Shown here: positions 1 through 12,700 of the stretch, piece by piece
How the letters are laid out: every line of letters starts with the position of its first letter
How positions within the stretch are numbered: the first letter of the stretch is position 1
Origin: Todiramphus chloris collaris
Lineage: Eukaryota; Chordata; Aves; Coraciiformes; Alcedinidae
Length of the DNA: 64,000 bases
NCBI GenBank assembly: GCA_025345505.1
Contig: JANVCC010000018.1
Coordinates: 36,593,191 to 36,657,190, forward strand
Direction: 5' to 3'
The notes under the pieces: model-generated
Told to the model about the DNA's origin: nothing
Databases searched by the model: none
The model's input: the letters and a program-made list of their open reading frames with translations, nothing else
Translations under genes and position numbers: made by a program

Positions 1-1000
1 TTTGGGGCACTGCCCTTCACCTCCTGGCAGCTGAGGCAGCACGTCTCACAACGCTCACCCCCCTCACACCAGGAGCAGCCTTGGCTGCCCAAGGCCAAGG
101 GCCCCACTCGCAATGGCTCTCCACTGGGGGCCTTGTGCCTCCCCCCCGCAGGCGGCAGGGCCGTCCCGCTCGGCACTCCCCACGCTCCGAAAGTAACGGT
201 CCCGCTCGAGGTGCGTGTGCTCCCGCGGGGCAAGTGACACACAGGGCTACTCCGCTGGCAGAAGCCGTGCAGCCCCCTGCTCCCCTCCGCTCCCCTCGAC
301 GCTTCCCGGGGCGGGCCGCGGGTGCTGTGCACGGGCGGCCGGGCCGCTTGAGGGCGAGGAGCCGTTCCCGCGGCGCTGCCCGCACCTGCCACCGCCCGCC
401 GAGCCGCTCCCGCCCGCGCTGCCCATTGGCCTAGGCGCGTCACGCGGCGATGCCGTGCCGCCCGCCCGGGCGGGGGCGCCGTGGCTGATGATGATTCATT
501 GGCTGGGGCGGGGCGGGGCGCGGTCCAGGCGAGTTCTCTTCGGTTCGGTTCGGCTCGGTTCGGCTCACGGGCGGCGCGGCCGTTGCGGCCGCCCAGTCAG
601 GTAGGAGGGCGGGAACGGGCGTCACCCTCAGCCCGCCTGTCTCCCCCTCAGCGCTGACTCGCCTCGGGGCGGAGAGGCGCGGGTGTCCCTGTCCGGCGCT
701 CGGCGGGCTGGCAGCGCGCACCGGGGCGCGGGCGGACGTGCGGGGTGCCGGTGAGTGCGGCTGAGGGGACGGCGCTGCGGCGGCGGGTGGGCGAGGGGAG
801 AGCGGGAGGGCCCCTGTCCCGCTCTGCCCCGCGGGAGGGCGCGGCGGGCGGTGCGCGGGTGCTGCCGGCTGGGCGGTATGGAAAGCGGCGCGGGGCTGCC
901 GCTGCCCCGACCGCCGGCAGCTCGACCTCCGTTAACAGGCGGCTGGGTGATTCGAGACGGAGACCTGTCGGCTTTCGCCAGCCTTCAGGTCTGAAGTACT
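1..1000 (+). promoter_or_regulatory. MRAP2: CpG island and promoter region of MRAP2
   Basis: This stretch is very GC-rich and dense in CG dinucleotides, and composition drops to ordinary AT-rich sequence after about 1000. It holds two inverted CCAAT boxes (ATTGG at 425-429 and 498-502) and a cluster of GC boxes (GGGGCGG repeats at about 505-520). I see no TATA box at a matching distance. This is the layout of a TATA-less CpG-island promoter. It lies about 9 kb upstream of the first MRAP2 coding exon, and MRAP2 is known to have a non-coding first exon, so I assign it to MRAP2. A bidirectional promoter, or an upstream gene's own start, cannot be excluded because the window begins here. Confidence 0.75.
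535..600 (+). other. MRAP2: Candidate non-coding exon 1 of MRAP2
   Basis: A strong 5' splice site (CAG then GTAGGA) sits at 600/601, roughly 100 bases downstream of the CCAAT/GC-box cluster. That suits a short untranslated first exon splicing to the exon 2 acceptor at 9600/9601. The 5' edge is only a guess, placed after the GC boxes. A second good donor (CCG then GTGAGT) lies at 750/751, so the exon could instead end at 750, or both could be used. Confidence 0.45.
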
Positions 1001-4000
1001 CCTCTAATTGTTGTTATATTTAAAACAATTAAAAAGAAAAAAGATTGAGGTGTCACTGCTCCTTTGGGTGACGTGGAAAATGCCACGGTCCTGAATTTGT
1101 GACAGATTCCTTCTGATATTACGAAGTCATTCAAAAGCAGAGCAGCTGGAGAGCACGTATCTTGCTCAGAATACACAGAAATTGTTTTCAGTCTCGCACA
1201 ATTTACATGTTGTGTTCTGCTCTGGCTGCTGAGCGTTTGAATGAACTTAAAAATTCAGCCGAAAATGTTTGGGGGAAAAAGAAAAGAAAAAAAAAGAAAA
1301 AGAGCGAGGTAAGTTTTTGGTGTGTTTGTTGTGGGGTTTGGGGTTTTTTGTTCTGTCAGGTGACATCTCCCTTTGTGCCTCCAGACTGAAGGGATGAACG
1401 TCTCTCCTTCATGCAGCCTTAGATTACTTCTAGTCTCAGTCTTGCCTTCTTCCCTTAACCCTTTGTGCTCTTCCCGAATGGTCTGCTGCTTCTCACACTT
1501 CTTTTTTTCCCTTTTTCACCCCTTCCTTCTCCCTTAACAGTCTTAGCAGTCTCTTCCTCTGGTGAACAGCATCTGTTGACAGTGACTGGTGTGGCAGGTA
1601 GTTCAGCTCCCTCTCCTGAGTTGTCTGCCTTTGTTTTTGCTGAAGGTGATCGCCTCGATGACAAGCCAGCAAAACTTCCCTCCGAACAGTCTCTGCTCCC
1701 TGACATTTGCCTCGCTTATACTGGTGTGTCAGCATTGTCCAGCACTTAACACTGGACAGCGACTGGAAGCTTAGGCACACCATTAGTTTGCCTCTTCTCT
1801 TGTGACAGGTGTCACTGGTAGAGGGATGGGACAGCGGTGGCAACGCTGCCTTAAACTGCCTCAGCAAGGCTGGTTGGGGTTTGTGTGTGAGAACATTGAG
1901 GCCCTTCTATTTCCAGGTGTGTTTCCCAGACTTCCGCTTTGTTTTGGAGCAGCTCCCTCTGCTCCTGGCTGTTACTCTCATTTAATCTCCCCGGAGGCTG
2001 TATACACAGGGATGCAGATTTACGTAACCGCTGTGGAAATAAATAGATGTTTTGGTTTCAGCTTGGAGATAATCAGGTAATAGTCTCAAATACAGCTTGT
2101 TTTTTCATGTCCATTTGTGGTGTCCTATTCAGTTTCCTAATGAGAGAGTCAAGAGAACTTTTTACCGCAGGAGTAAATACCTGGAAAGATGCCAGGGCAA
2201 TGGAAACTCTCCATTGACTGATGACAGGCTGTCTCTATTATTGCTGAAAATGAGACATACTAGGTGTATCAATTGCAAGGGAAAAAAATGTATAAAATAC
2301 ATAAGCTATTGCAAAAGAAGACTTTTTTTTTGTTTTGTTGTCGTTGTTAGGGAAAAAAAAAAGTCCAGAATATTAAGAGCTGGACAATGTAATTTACTGC
2401 CTATTCTTTTGCTGGCCATTCATATACACTCTGTGGTGGAAGAAGCTTTAAGGTGGAGCACAAATGGTGCTCTTGCAGCTCTTTCAACAGTTTAAAACAA
2501 ATTTCCAGTCTTTGAACCAATAATATGAGCTATTACTGGCAAAACTGTAGTACAAATTTTAGTACAAATAAATGGAGGGTTTATTCTGCACACTCGCTGC
2601 AGTGGCCTTGGTTGTAGTGTTTTAATGATGTTTCCTTGGTCTCTAGTTACTTGTTCATAGGCTGGTGTAGCACAGAGACGTGGCAAGGAGTAAGAATGGG
2701 AGTCTTAAGCTGTGTGCTACTGTCTGATTTACCTGAAAAGAAAATTGTATTTGAGGCACTACAATAAATTGTTCGCTTCTTCAGGAGCACTGGAGGGAAT
2801 AATTAGATCTAAAGACAGGAAAGAAAACCGAACCAACAAGTTCTGGTTTAGAAAAATCCCAAACCAGTCTGACTTTTAATAAAGAGCTCCATTTCGATGA
2901 CTGTTTGAAATTCTCACTGAACCAATGAAGGCAAATTTCCTGCATCATATTTTTTGTAGCCTGACTACAGAAGTTCAGAAAGCATTTGCCATTCAAGTGT
3001 GGAAGTTTTCAAGAAAACCCGCGGTTTATTTTATTTTGTAAGTTCTTGAGGAAATGGAATAGGTAACTGAATTTTCAAAGTGAAGAGCTCGAGTGTTACT
3101 TTGCATCTGAGAGATTACGGCTTTGCAGACCCTGTGTGGGTGAGAGCATGAACTGAAGATTTTTCCACCATAGCACAGTCGAACCGCAGCTGCGAGATAC
3201 CCAAGTGTGGGAGTAGCTTTGAACAAATGGTCTTTAGACGTCTTCTGTGCTTGGTTTGTTTTTTGTTTGGTTCCTTCCCCCCCCTCCAATCTCTGACAGT
3301 TTATATTCCGCTGGCTTCAGCATAGACTAGGAACAAAAGTGTTTCTGTGAGGAGAGCACTGGGAAGTGGCTGTGCTGTGTCCTGTGCTTCAGTCCGGATG
3401 GACATTATGTGAAGATTAGAGTCTTATTTTGTAACGGGAGAGGGGAAATGTACTCAGCTTCCACTCTGCTTGTCAGCCTCAGTGCTTTGGTGGTTTTTTC
3501 ACTGATGCCAAGCTAAAACAGAGCTGTGAAATGAAGCCTGAACGCAGTCATCCATTTTCTGGGCTGTGCAACCCTACAAGCATTTAAATGCAGGGGCTGG
3601 CACATTGTGCTGGGTGCCCCGTGGGTTGGGTAGGGGTGGCCTGTACAGCAGAACCACCTCTGCTGTGTGGCACAAGGTGTCTTCACATCTGGGTAACTGA
3701 CAGGAAGGGAGCCCAGGTAATTGCTGCTGTTAAGCAGCGCCAAGTTTCCCAGAAGTATTCACACAAGAGTAGTTCCTTCTTTCAGCCTTGAAACGGTCAT
3801 TTTAGATATGGTTATTTGAAATACTCCCATGTGCTTCTTGGCTACACTGAGCACTATGCTTCCAGTGTTTCTTCATGACTTGCAGGCTAGCCAATGTGAG
3901 TAAATCTAGTAACCCTATGCAGAGGGTCATGTGCATCGACACAAATCCACGGTGAGGTTTTGGGTATTTTTTACTTTCAAATTCAATGTCGTCTTGTATT

Positions 4001-7000
4001 TATAAAAAAAACCCCAAAATTACAATGTTTTCATTCTGTCCCTGCTATGGAGGCTGCTTTTTTTTTATAGGTTCTTCAGTGATAATACAAATAGAAGGTA
4101 TTTTAAAAACGGATTTTACAGCTAACACCTCTTCTGATGCAGTCATTCCAGTTGACCTGCAGTGGGCTGATAAGTAAGAGTGTGGAGCAGGGGCAAGCTT
4201 TCCTTTCTCTCTACTCACAATAAGGCATGGGATCGACAGGCGTCGTGGTTAGCAAGGAATCCAAAACATCTCGGCAAAATCCAATCCAAAAAATCCAATC
4301 TCGGCACTGAGCTTTCTGTGGGATCAAAGGTAATAAAAGGAGACATTTAATAAAACAAAACAAAACCATGTAAGACTACTTTGCCAAGCCAGGAAAATTC
4401 AGAAAAATCACGCAGCCCAGAAGCAGAGGCATTTGGAACAGGCCAGTTGCAAACTTGTTGAGGGAAAGACAGCCTTTCTTACAGAAAGTGTTCAATATAC
4501 TTACATATACCACTGATGTCAGCATTTGTAACATTATAGGACTCAAAACCTCTCAGTACTTGAGCACTTACTGATGGAGCTGCTTCTAGCCTGGTTGGTC
4601 ATGAGGGAAAGCTGGGTTTTGAGGCTGCCATACCTGCACGCCTAAGAGGCTGACTTGTAGTGGGAAGAGGAAGATGGGCTCAGCTGTACCCAGAGCTCTC
4701 TTCTGACCACAGTTTTGCTGTGTCTGCAGCTGTGTCCACGAGCCATGTCCAGAACTATGTTCAGTGGAGGTTCAACTGGGGTGTGTCTGGGAAAAGGCTG
4801 TTGAAAAGATAATTTTCCCTCTTTAAAAATGCTTGGAAATTTAAACTTGTAATTTTTTTTCTTTTCCCTTAGAAAAAATGATCTTTGCTTAAAAGAAAGG
4901 TTTAGTCTTATTTTCTGCTATGACTATAACAACTGACAAACTGTTTGTTTTTTGTGTTGTGTTGTTTGTGTGGAAGGGTAAATTCTTGAAATATATTGGG
5001 TTTTGCCATCCTGAATGTCAAAATGAAATGTTTTCTGAGCTCAAATGAAGCTCAACTTCATACATTGAAGCCGGGTGATGGATTGATTGTAATTCTACCC
5101 TAGTTGCAGGAAATAAATGAAATTAAGGCTAGCATATCTTTATTATTTGTAGCTAGTGCTGTCTCTTAACACTGTATGTTCTGTCTGTAATTTTTAAGGC
5201 TTTTTTGGTACCAGAGTTAAGCTAAGCTATTTGCTTCAGTGTGTTTTGAGAGCAAGTCCCAGTAGCTTTGTTCTAAGTGTTCCACGTCCCTTGACTGTCA
5301 GTGCAGGACTGAGCAAAAGGAGTACATCGATTCTGTGATGCCACCTTAGGTTTAATGCAGCTGTCTTCTCAGACAAAGTTTGAGTTTCTATAGTATATGC
5401 TCTTTCTGTTTTCAAATCCATATAGTTGTCTTTTAACTCATAGTATGGTATGATTTCAAATTAGTTTCTGCCTAACTTCCAGGTGGCCTCTACTGAGTTG
5501 AACTATTAAGTGGGCATTAGTGTTTGCATATATCATTATTATCTTTAGGAAAATACTTGAGAAACTGTTTTAATCTTTTATTTGTTAAGTTTAAAGTCAT
5601 AACATTGTTTTTAAACTAAGTACAAGCAGTAGTTATACAATGAGCATTCAAATTGTATATAATGGTGTGAAGATGTCCTTTTACACTATAGCACACACAT
5701 TGCAAGATATTAAGCGCTAGTATAAGGAAAATAAGACATTTCCATGAGAATCTGTGTGTGAGATATGTAAGTAGTTTATTGTTGGAGTCAAGTTTACATT
5801 TCACAGTTATAAGGATAGTAAAATGTATGTTATATGATGTGTAATACAGTAGTATGAGGCACAGATATCTGTAACTTTGTCCATTCTCATCCATGGTTCC
5901 CAGGATAAGCAGTGACTAAACCAGCATTTTTCCTCACCGTTGTTATAAAGTCCTTTTGTGATGAATCCAACATCATTCTAGTTACTTTAGTGCAACAGCG
6001 CATGCAGGTGCTTCTGTTTGTGAGCATCAATCACAAACATAACCCCTGTTCACGCTGGTACTTTTTTTTCTCTCCAAGAAAAGTCCCAGGTATCATACAC
6101 TCAAAGTTGGCATGTGTGGTTGAGTTTTAATTGTACAGTCAGTTTTCAAGTACCCGTCTTCTTGCTAAATTTCACTTGTTTCGTATAGCTTGCTTTCCTC
6201 TCTTTTTATTGCAGGTGGGAAGATTGGGTATTCCCCTGAAAAGACCACAAGTTTGATCTCAAATCCTGCTCATCTAGGATCTTGAGAATTAGCAAGAAGC
6301 AAGGACTATTTGGTTAAGTATTTCCTGCAGACTTCTTTCTCGTCAGTGCTTGGGAGTGGCACAGCTTGTTCAAAGCAAGAGCCATGTGGCAGGGCTGTAG
6401 AAAGATGGGGTCTGATTTATCTTTCAGTTGATGCAGTGCAGTGTAAGTAAGTTTGTGCTTGTTTGTTTCATTGTCGTCTTTCCCTCTGATTTTATCTCTC
6501 CGTCCTTGGGATGGAGTAAAAAGGAATGTGGGGTTGGCTGGTTCCCTTTACCCCCATGCAGAATACTTGTGCTAGTATGGGGACTTGGGAGATGTGGGAA
6601 TAACCTGAGCTGTTAACTTCTCATAGCCTACAACTTCTGGGTTAACTGTAGTGCGTAGCTGATGGAGGATGTAATGGTAAGCTTTCTTAGGCTAGGCCTT
6701 CTCACAGTTTGAAATGTTGCTACTGTTTTGGTTTTTTTTTTTCTCCTGTCTTGATTTTGGGATCTTCACAATTTGCAAGGAGCCAACAGTTTTTTCACTT
6801 GTTCTTTGAAGACTATAAAGTGCTTTGTCCCTATGGCAGTACGCAGAATGGAAGTGTGTGGAAAATAAATGTAGTTTTTGACTGAAAATTGATTAAGTTG
6901 GTTGTGTGTTCCATACTGGTAGTTTTTCTTGCTTCAGAAATGAACAGCACATTGACTGGTCTACATGGATTTGTTCTTGTGCATGCAGGTCAGGTTCAGA

Positions 7001-9600
7001 GGTGGTTGTTGCTGATTATACACAAGGCCCGTTTCAGATGTACACAAAACCAGATTTGCCTTTGTGGCCCCAGTGGTGGTGTAAGCCATGAAGGTGTGCC
7101 TCAGATATGGTGCATGTTCAGTTTTCCCTTTACAGTGACTCATATTGAAAGGTAAGTGGTTGCGAGCTTTGTGCAGTGTGTTGATGTCCAGACTGAAGCA
7201 AACAGTCCAACTGCAGCAGTGTCTGACATCCTACTGCTGCAGTTCAGAAATGTGGATTTTGTGCAAGTACAGGCCAACAGTCAGATGGGCTTGCTCCAGT
7301 ACCACTGGCAGGCAGGCAAGCTGGGACAAGTGACAACTATGTTCTCATGGAGATATAATTCAACTCCAGGAGTTGCAGTCATGTCTCCATGGGGGAGTGT
7401 CTGGGTACCTGTTGACATCCTTTATCTGCAGAGAGCAATCCAATGATCCAGAAGAACGCTGTGAGCACTTACCCATGTAGTTTCCAGAAGACTGACCTGC
7501 CTGAATCTCCTGGTTGGCAGCACTGAGTGCAGCCTGGCTTCAGAGTTTCTAAAGGGATCAAAGAGAAGCTTTTGATTGTTCACTTACTTGCTTCTGAAAG
7601 AAATGAGCCAGAGTGAGAAAAGGCTGTCTGCATCCATACACATCAAAGGCAACAGAGGGACTTTCGTTTTTTGCCTTAAGCAACTTCTGTTTGCCCCCAA
7701 AAAAACCCCACCTCAATTAAGAGGAGGTCCCTGTCACACATCAGAGAGGTGGGAAGAATCACCACTGTCCATTCCTGTCAGAAGGCGTGCACTTGAAGCA
7801 ATGTGCTTTAGTTGCACAGCCTTAGTCAATCTAATTATCCTTTGGAAGGACTGAAGTTTCTGTTAAGTGATGTGGCTATTTAGGGGTGTTCTTTGCAAGA
7901 AATTTTATCTGGATCTGACTTTGTGCTCTGAGAAGATTCATTGTCCACAGAACAACTGATTGCAATATGTTAATAAACTGCATGAAGTCTTCACCCTGCT
8001 GGGCTTTAATTGAATGCAAAGTTATCCAAAGCTCAATTTGCTTTTACAGAAAAGTATTTTCTTGTATGCTTTTCAAGTTGATCCCAGCTGCTGCAGCAGA
8101 TGTTTTATGCAGAGAATGTACTCTCTTTTGGTGTGCATAAAACTGTCTAATAGTCTGAAAAAATTACTCTGCAAAATGTAAATCCCTAATGCACTACTGT
8201 GGTACTGACAGAAATATCTATCAAGACAATTTAATGATGCTTAATGCTGCATTCCAGTTTTTGTTGATCTGTAGGGAAAATCAATCCTGTTTTACTCTCC
8301 TTCCATAGTGGTTTATTAAAGCTGCTTTATTAGCACAGAGAAGTTTAGTTTGGAAGGGACCTCTGGTGGTCGTCTGGTCCAGCCTTCTGGTGAAAGCATG
8401 CTCAATTAGATCAGCTGAATTTTCACTTGTACCTAATTTAAATTTCTTGTTCAATTGGTGTCCATTGCCTTCTCCATTTACTCTGCACATCTGAGGAGAG
8501 TCAGGCTCTGTCATCTCTGCACCCTCTTAACTGTCGGCAGTGCTAAGGTCTCTCTGAAGCCTTCTCTTCTCCAGGCTGAGCAAACCCGGTTCTCTTAGGG
8601 TCTAGCGCATCTTGTGCTTCATCTCCTTCACCATCTAGCTGACCTTACACTGGACTTACCCCAGTGTGTCCATGTCTTTCTATTATTTGGGGTACCAAAA
8701 CTGGATACAGTGCTCGAAATACTGTCTTACCAGTGGTGAGTAGAGAAGAATAAACACTTCTCCTGACCTGCTGGCTACACTCTTGTTTATTCAGCCCAGT
8801 GCACACTTGGTTTTCTTTGCCACAAGACATATTGCTCATTCATGTCAGCTTGTTGTTCACCACAGGTCCTTCTCTGCAGAGCTGCTCCCCAGCAGTCAAC
8901 CCCCAACCTGTACTACTGCATGGGGTTATTCCCCCCAAATGCAGGACTTTGGGTTTGCACTGGTGATCCTCACGAGGTTCCTGTCGCTCCCTTTCTCCAG
9001 ATTGTCCCAGTCACTCAGAGTAGCAGTCTGCCTTCAACCTCTTGACTTATCCCCACAGAATCTGTGAACTTGCTGGAAGTGCGCTCCGTTTCATTGTGGT
9101 ATTGGTCCTGGAGGGGTACCACTGAAAAACAGCTGCCAGCTTAACTTTGTGTGGGTAATAGAACTCTTTGAGCTTGCTAGTCTGGACAGTTCTCCCCCTG
9201 GATTTTCATGGCAGCGTTCATCATAAGATGCTGAGGCTGTTGCTCTTTGGTATCTACTGTTTTTGAGCTATAAAAGTTATGCTCAATCTGAGGAGCCTGG
9301 TTTGATACTTTGTACACTTAGGGGCGTCTCTGTGGAGGTGAACTCAGGTTCTATGCTTTCAATTGAAGAGAAGCTCTGTGTTGACTGGTGGTTGGCCAGT
9401 CAAGACTGGGGAAGGAATAGGAGGGGATTTGATAGCCTTGTCTGAAGAGGCAGTGCTACTGGAGAGAGCTTTTCTAAGTGTGAGTGGCTGCTCTTGGGAA
9501 CAGTGATGAGGAAGGGATCCAATAAATAAAGGATTCTCTATCAAATCAAAAGATGAGCTAGAAGTTTTTTAGTCTCTATTAACACGTTTCATATCCACAG
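601..9600 (+). other. MRAP2: MRAP2 intron 1, mostly unique sequence
   Basis: About 9 kb lies between the candidate exon 1 donor and the exon 2 acceptor. The left end is still CpG island to about 1000. Purine-rich and T-rich stretches occur near 1275-1305 and 6728-6742. One old CR1 piece is present (about 8330-9205). No exon, RNA gene or other recognisable element was seen, and the short open frames look like chance. Confidence 0.6.
8330..9205 (-). mobile_element. Old, degraded CR1 LINE fragment
   Basis: The + strand reads as the reverse complement of a CR1 3' region. GGAAGGGACCTCTGGTGG comes near 8356, then the typical blocks: the 'lead to CTTCTCTTCTCCAGGCTGAG' stretch near 8560 and GCATGGGGTTATTCCCCCC near 8918. 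CTTGCTGGAAGTGCGCTCCGT follows near 9070, with GAGGGGTACCACTG near 9111. It runs from 3' UTR into the reverse-transcriptase C-terminal region, carries many substitutions and small indels, and looks older than the other CR1 copies here. Both ends are approximate. Confidence 0.8.
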
Positions 9601-9750
9601 GTATATGTTTATTGAGGTGCAAGATGTCTGCCCTGAGGCTGATTTCTAACAAAACTTCCCAGCAGGCCTTGTCTAACTCTGATTACACCTGGGAGTACGA
9701 GTACTACGAGTACGGACCAGTGTCGTTTGAAGGCCTGAAGGCTCATAAAT
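9601..9750 (+). CDS. MRAP2: MRAP2 exon 2, first coding exon
   Basis: The acceptor ATATCCACAG ends at 9600 and the donor GTAAGT begins at 9751. The first 23 bases are 5' UTR and the ATG is at 9624. The exon encodes the extracellular/luminal N-terminus with the N9 sequon and the WEYEYY motif. It ends one base into a codon (T), completed by AT of the next exon to give Tyr43. Confidence 0.96.
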
Positions 9751-12700
9751 GTAAGTTCAGTAGACAGAAGCTTTATTGCCACTGAGCTTCCCTATCTTCA
9801 TGTTCCTGCTCTTCATTTGTAACTGATTATTTTTGTACAAAAATAGGGGTTTTTTTCCTATTTTTTATTATTAGATGATTACAATTAGATGATTATAATT
9901 GTTTATTGTTCTGTGTCTTTGACTGCTTTTCTTGTACATGAGAGAACAATGGATTTCTTGGCTGTGGTAGAAATTTGTCAATACTGAGGAATGTCAGACT
10001 ATCAGGAACAGTTTGTAACAACAAACACTGCGACTGCTGCTTCTGGTGATTACCTGACGTGATGCGGGTTGCTTTGTTCTTGTTGTGGTAGTGGTGGGCA
10101 GCCTTACTGCTTGTGGGTTTTGGTTTTTTTTTCTTCACAGAAAAGAAATTTAAGGCTTTTAAAAGATTTAAAACAGGAAAAGATTTTGTTTTTCCAGAGC
10201 AAACTTGTATCATTGGGATCCTCTTCCTAGGAAGAGTGTGCTAAACTCAGTGTTCTGCTACTACCAGAGCTGTTTTACAGTAGAAGCAACAAATGGAGGA
10301 CAGACTAGGGAAATGAAAAATAAAACAAAGTGTCAGAGGCTAACTCAGAATTATGGGAGGTGTTTTGCAAGCACTTTGCCAAAGGGAAGCAAAGTGTCCT
10401 GTTTCTTTGTTTCTGAGATGGATACACCAAGAGGTTTAGAGCACTAATATTCAACATATTGTCAAAGGGCCACCAGCCAGTGTGGGAGCAGTGGTCCGGG
10501 ATGGGTTACATGGTTTCTGCCTCAATTGGCATGATGAAGATTAATTCTGGGGAAGAGGAGTGACTGCAGTGGCAAACAGCAGCCCAGAAAAGCTGCTTTC
10601 CCTTGACTCTGCACAGTCAGGAGGTTTTGGGAAGGCTGTGTAAGGGACAAAAGAAACTTGCTGAAGTTACTAATGCTTTCAATAAAAATAGAGCAGAATT
10701 TGCTTTGTAGCCTGAATTGTATTTTACCTTCCCCACTCTGACCAAACAAAACCCCAAAACTATAATGTGCTTATTACCATCTGTATTTTTACAAATGTTG
10801 GGTGCTTAGAAAAACGTGTGTTAGTTTTTTACCACGTTTCTAATGTATATTCTGCTTTTCCACTTGATCAGACACCAAACCTTATTACAAAGATTATCTG
10901 TGGTGTTATGTACATGCCTTCTTTTTAGGTTGGTGTGTCAGGGTGTGACAGGAGAAGAAACTGTGACTGATGGTTACCTCTGGATTGCAGAGAGGATAGC
11001 AGCAAAACAGATCTTGGTTTGCCATGCAAAATGTGTCAGCTCAGCTTCTCTGGCTGTGCTGTTTGTAGAGCAGGAGAGTTCTGGACAGATTACTACAGAA
11101 TGGGACAGAAGTAACAACCTCTTTTCAGGTGGAGTTTGATATACTTATGTAAGAGGTTACTAGTAATGCTGCATCAGTGACCTTGTAAGTCCCTTCTGAT
11201 TTTTTTTTTCTTGGTTTGTTGTTGTGGGGTTTTTTGTTTTTTGTTTAGGTTTGGTTGGATATTTTTGGGGGGGTGGGGGGGAGTTGGATTTTTTTTTTTT
11301 AACTGATAGATTGGAATTGTCTCTGTTTACTTTGTTACTGTGTGCATTCTCAGAGGGCTGAGTTTAATCTAGTAAAGGAACAGTCTATGTTGTTGTGTAT
11401 ACCATGATACTTGTTGACAGGGAATGTTCTTAGTGTGTTTCTTGTTATAGCTATTTCCATCTGAGTTGACTGCTGAGGAATGTGGAGGCAATGTGGTCAG
11501 ACATTTAACTTCACTGAAATCCTAAGCTGAGGAATCATCATAGAATCATAGAATGTTAGGGGTTGAAAGGGACCCAGAAAGGTCATCTAGTCCAACCCCC
11601 CTGCCAGAGCAGGATCAGCTAGACCAAGTCACACAGGAACGTGTCCAGGTGGGTTTTGAACGTCTCCAGAGGAGGAGACTCCACAACCCCCCTGGGCAGC
11701 CCATTCCAGTGCTCCGTCACCTTCACTGTGAAAAAGTTTCTCCTTATGTTTACCCTAAACCTCTTGTGCTCCAACTTACTCCCATTGCATCTTGTCCTAA
11801 CATTGGATGACATTGAGAAGAGTCTGGCTCCATCCTCCTTACACTCACCCTTAACATATTTATAGACATTAATAAGGTTTCCCCTCAGTCTCCTTCAGGC
11901 TAAAGAGACCCAGCTCTCTCAGCCTCTCCTCATAAGGGAGATGCTCCACTCCCTTAATAATCTTGGTGGCCCTGCTCTGGACTCTCAGGAAGAAGGAGAG
12001 GAGTTTACAGTGGGGCTGTATTTGGAGAGAGACCTTGAATATCGACAAAATAAGTGATGTTAATGAATGCCTGTAATTTACATTGGAGAGCTTAAAGGAG
12101 AGTGGGCTTCAGTGTTTGCCATGCAAGTTGGCAGTAACACTTGGCCAGCTGTAAAATATCACTGTCCTTGCTTGAAGTTGGATGCATGTGATTTCTATTT
12201 TTTGTAATTATTATTTATGATACAGAATGTATTTTGCCCAAAATGAGAGGGCACTGTTTTGAACCATAACATAAAGGGATTGGTATTAGGATTGCTGCTG
12301 TTTAACATCTTTGTCAGTGGGATTGAGTGTACCCTCAGCAAGCTTGCCCACAACACCACGATGTGTGGCTGACACGCTGGAGGGCAGGGATGCCATCCAG
12401 AGGGGCCTTGACATGCTGGAGAAGTGGGCCCATGCCAACCTCATGAAGTTCAATGAGCCCAAGTGCAAGGTCCTGCACCTGGTTTGGCGTAGTTCCAAGC
12501 ACAAATACAGGGCGGGCAATGCGTGGGTTTGGAGCAATGCTACAGAGAAGGCCTTGGGGGTGTTGGTGGATGAAAAAATATGTATAAGCAAGCAGTGTGC
12601 ATTTACAGCCCAGAAAGACACTTGCATTCTGGGCTACATCAACATAAACGTGGGCAGCAGGCTGAGGGAGGTGATTCTGCCCCTCTGCTACACTCTGATG

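Noticed and set aside
81-604. Overlapping 117- and 129-codon frames in the CpG island
   Set aside because: Arg/Pro/Ala-rich translations on both strands are typical of GC-rich sequence with few stop codons, and no motif is recognised.
6950-7450. Overlapping short frames suggesting a retro-element or gene remnant in MRAP2 intron 1
   Set aside because: No recognisable protein motif, CR1 block or LTR structure was seen.
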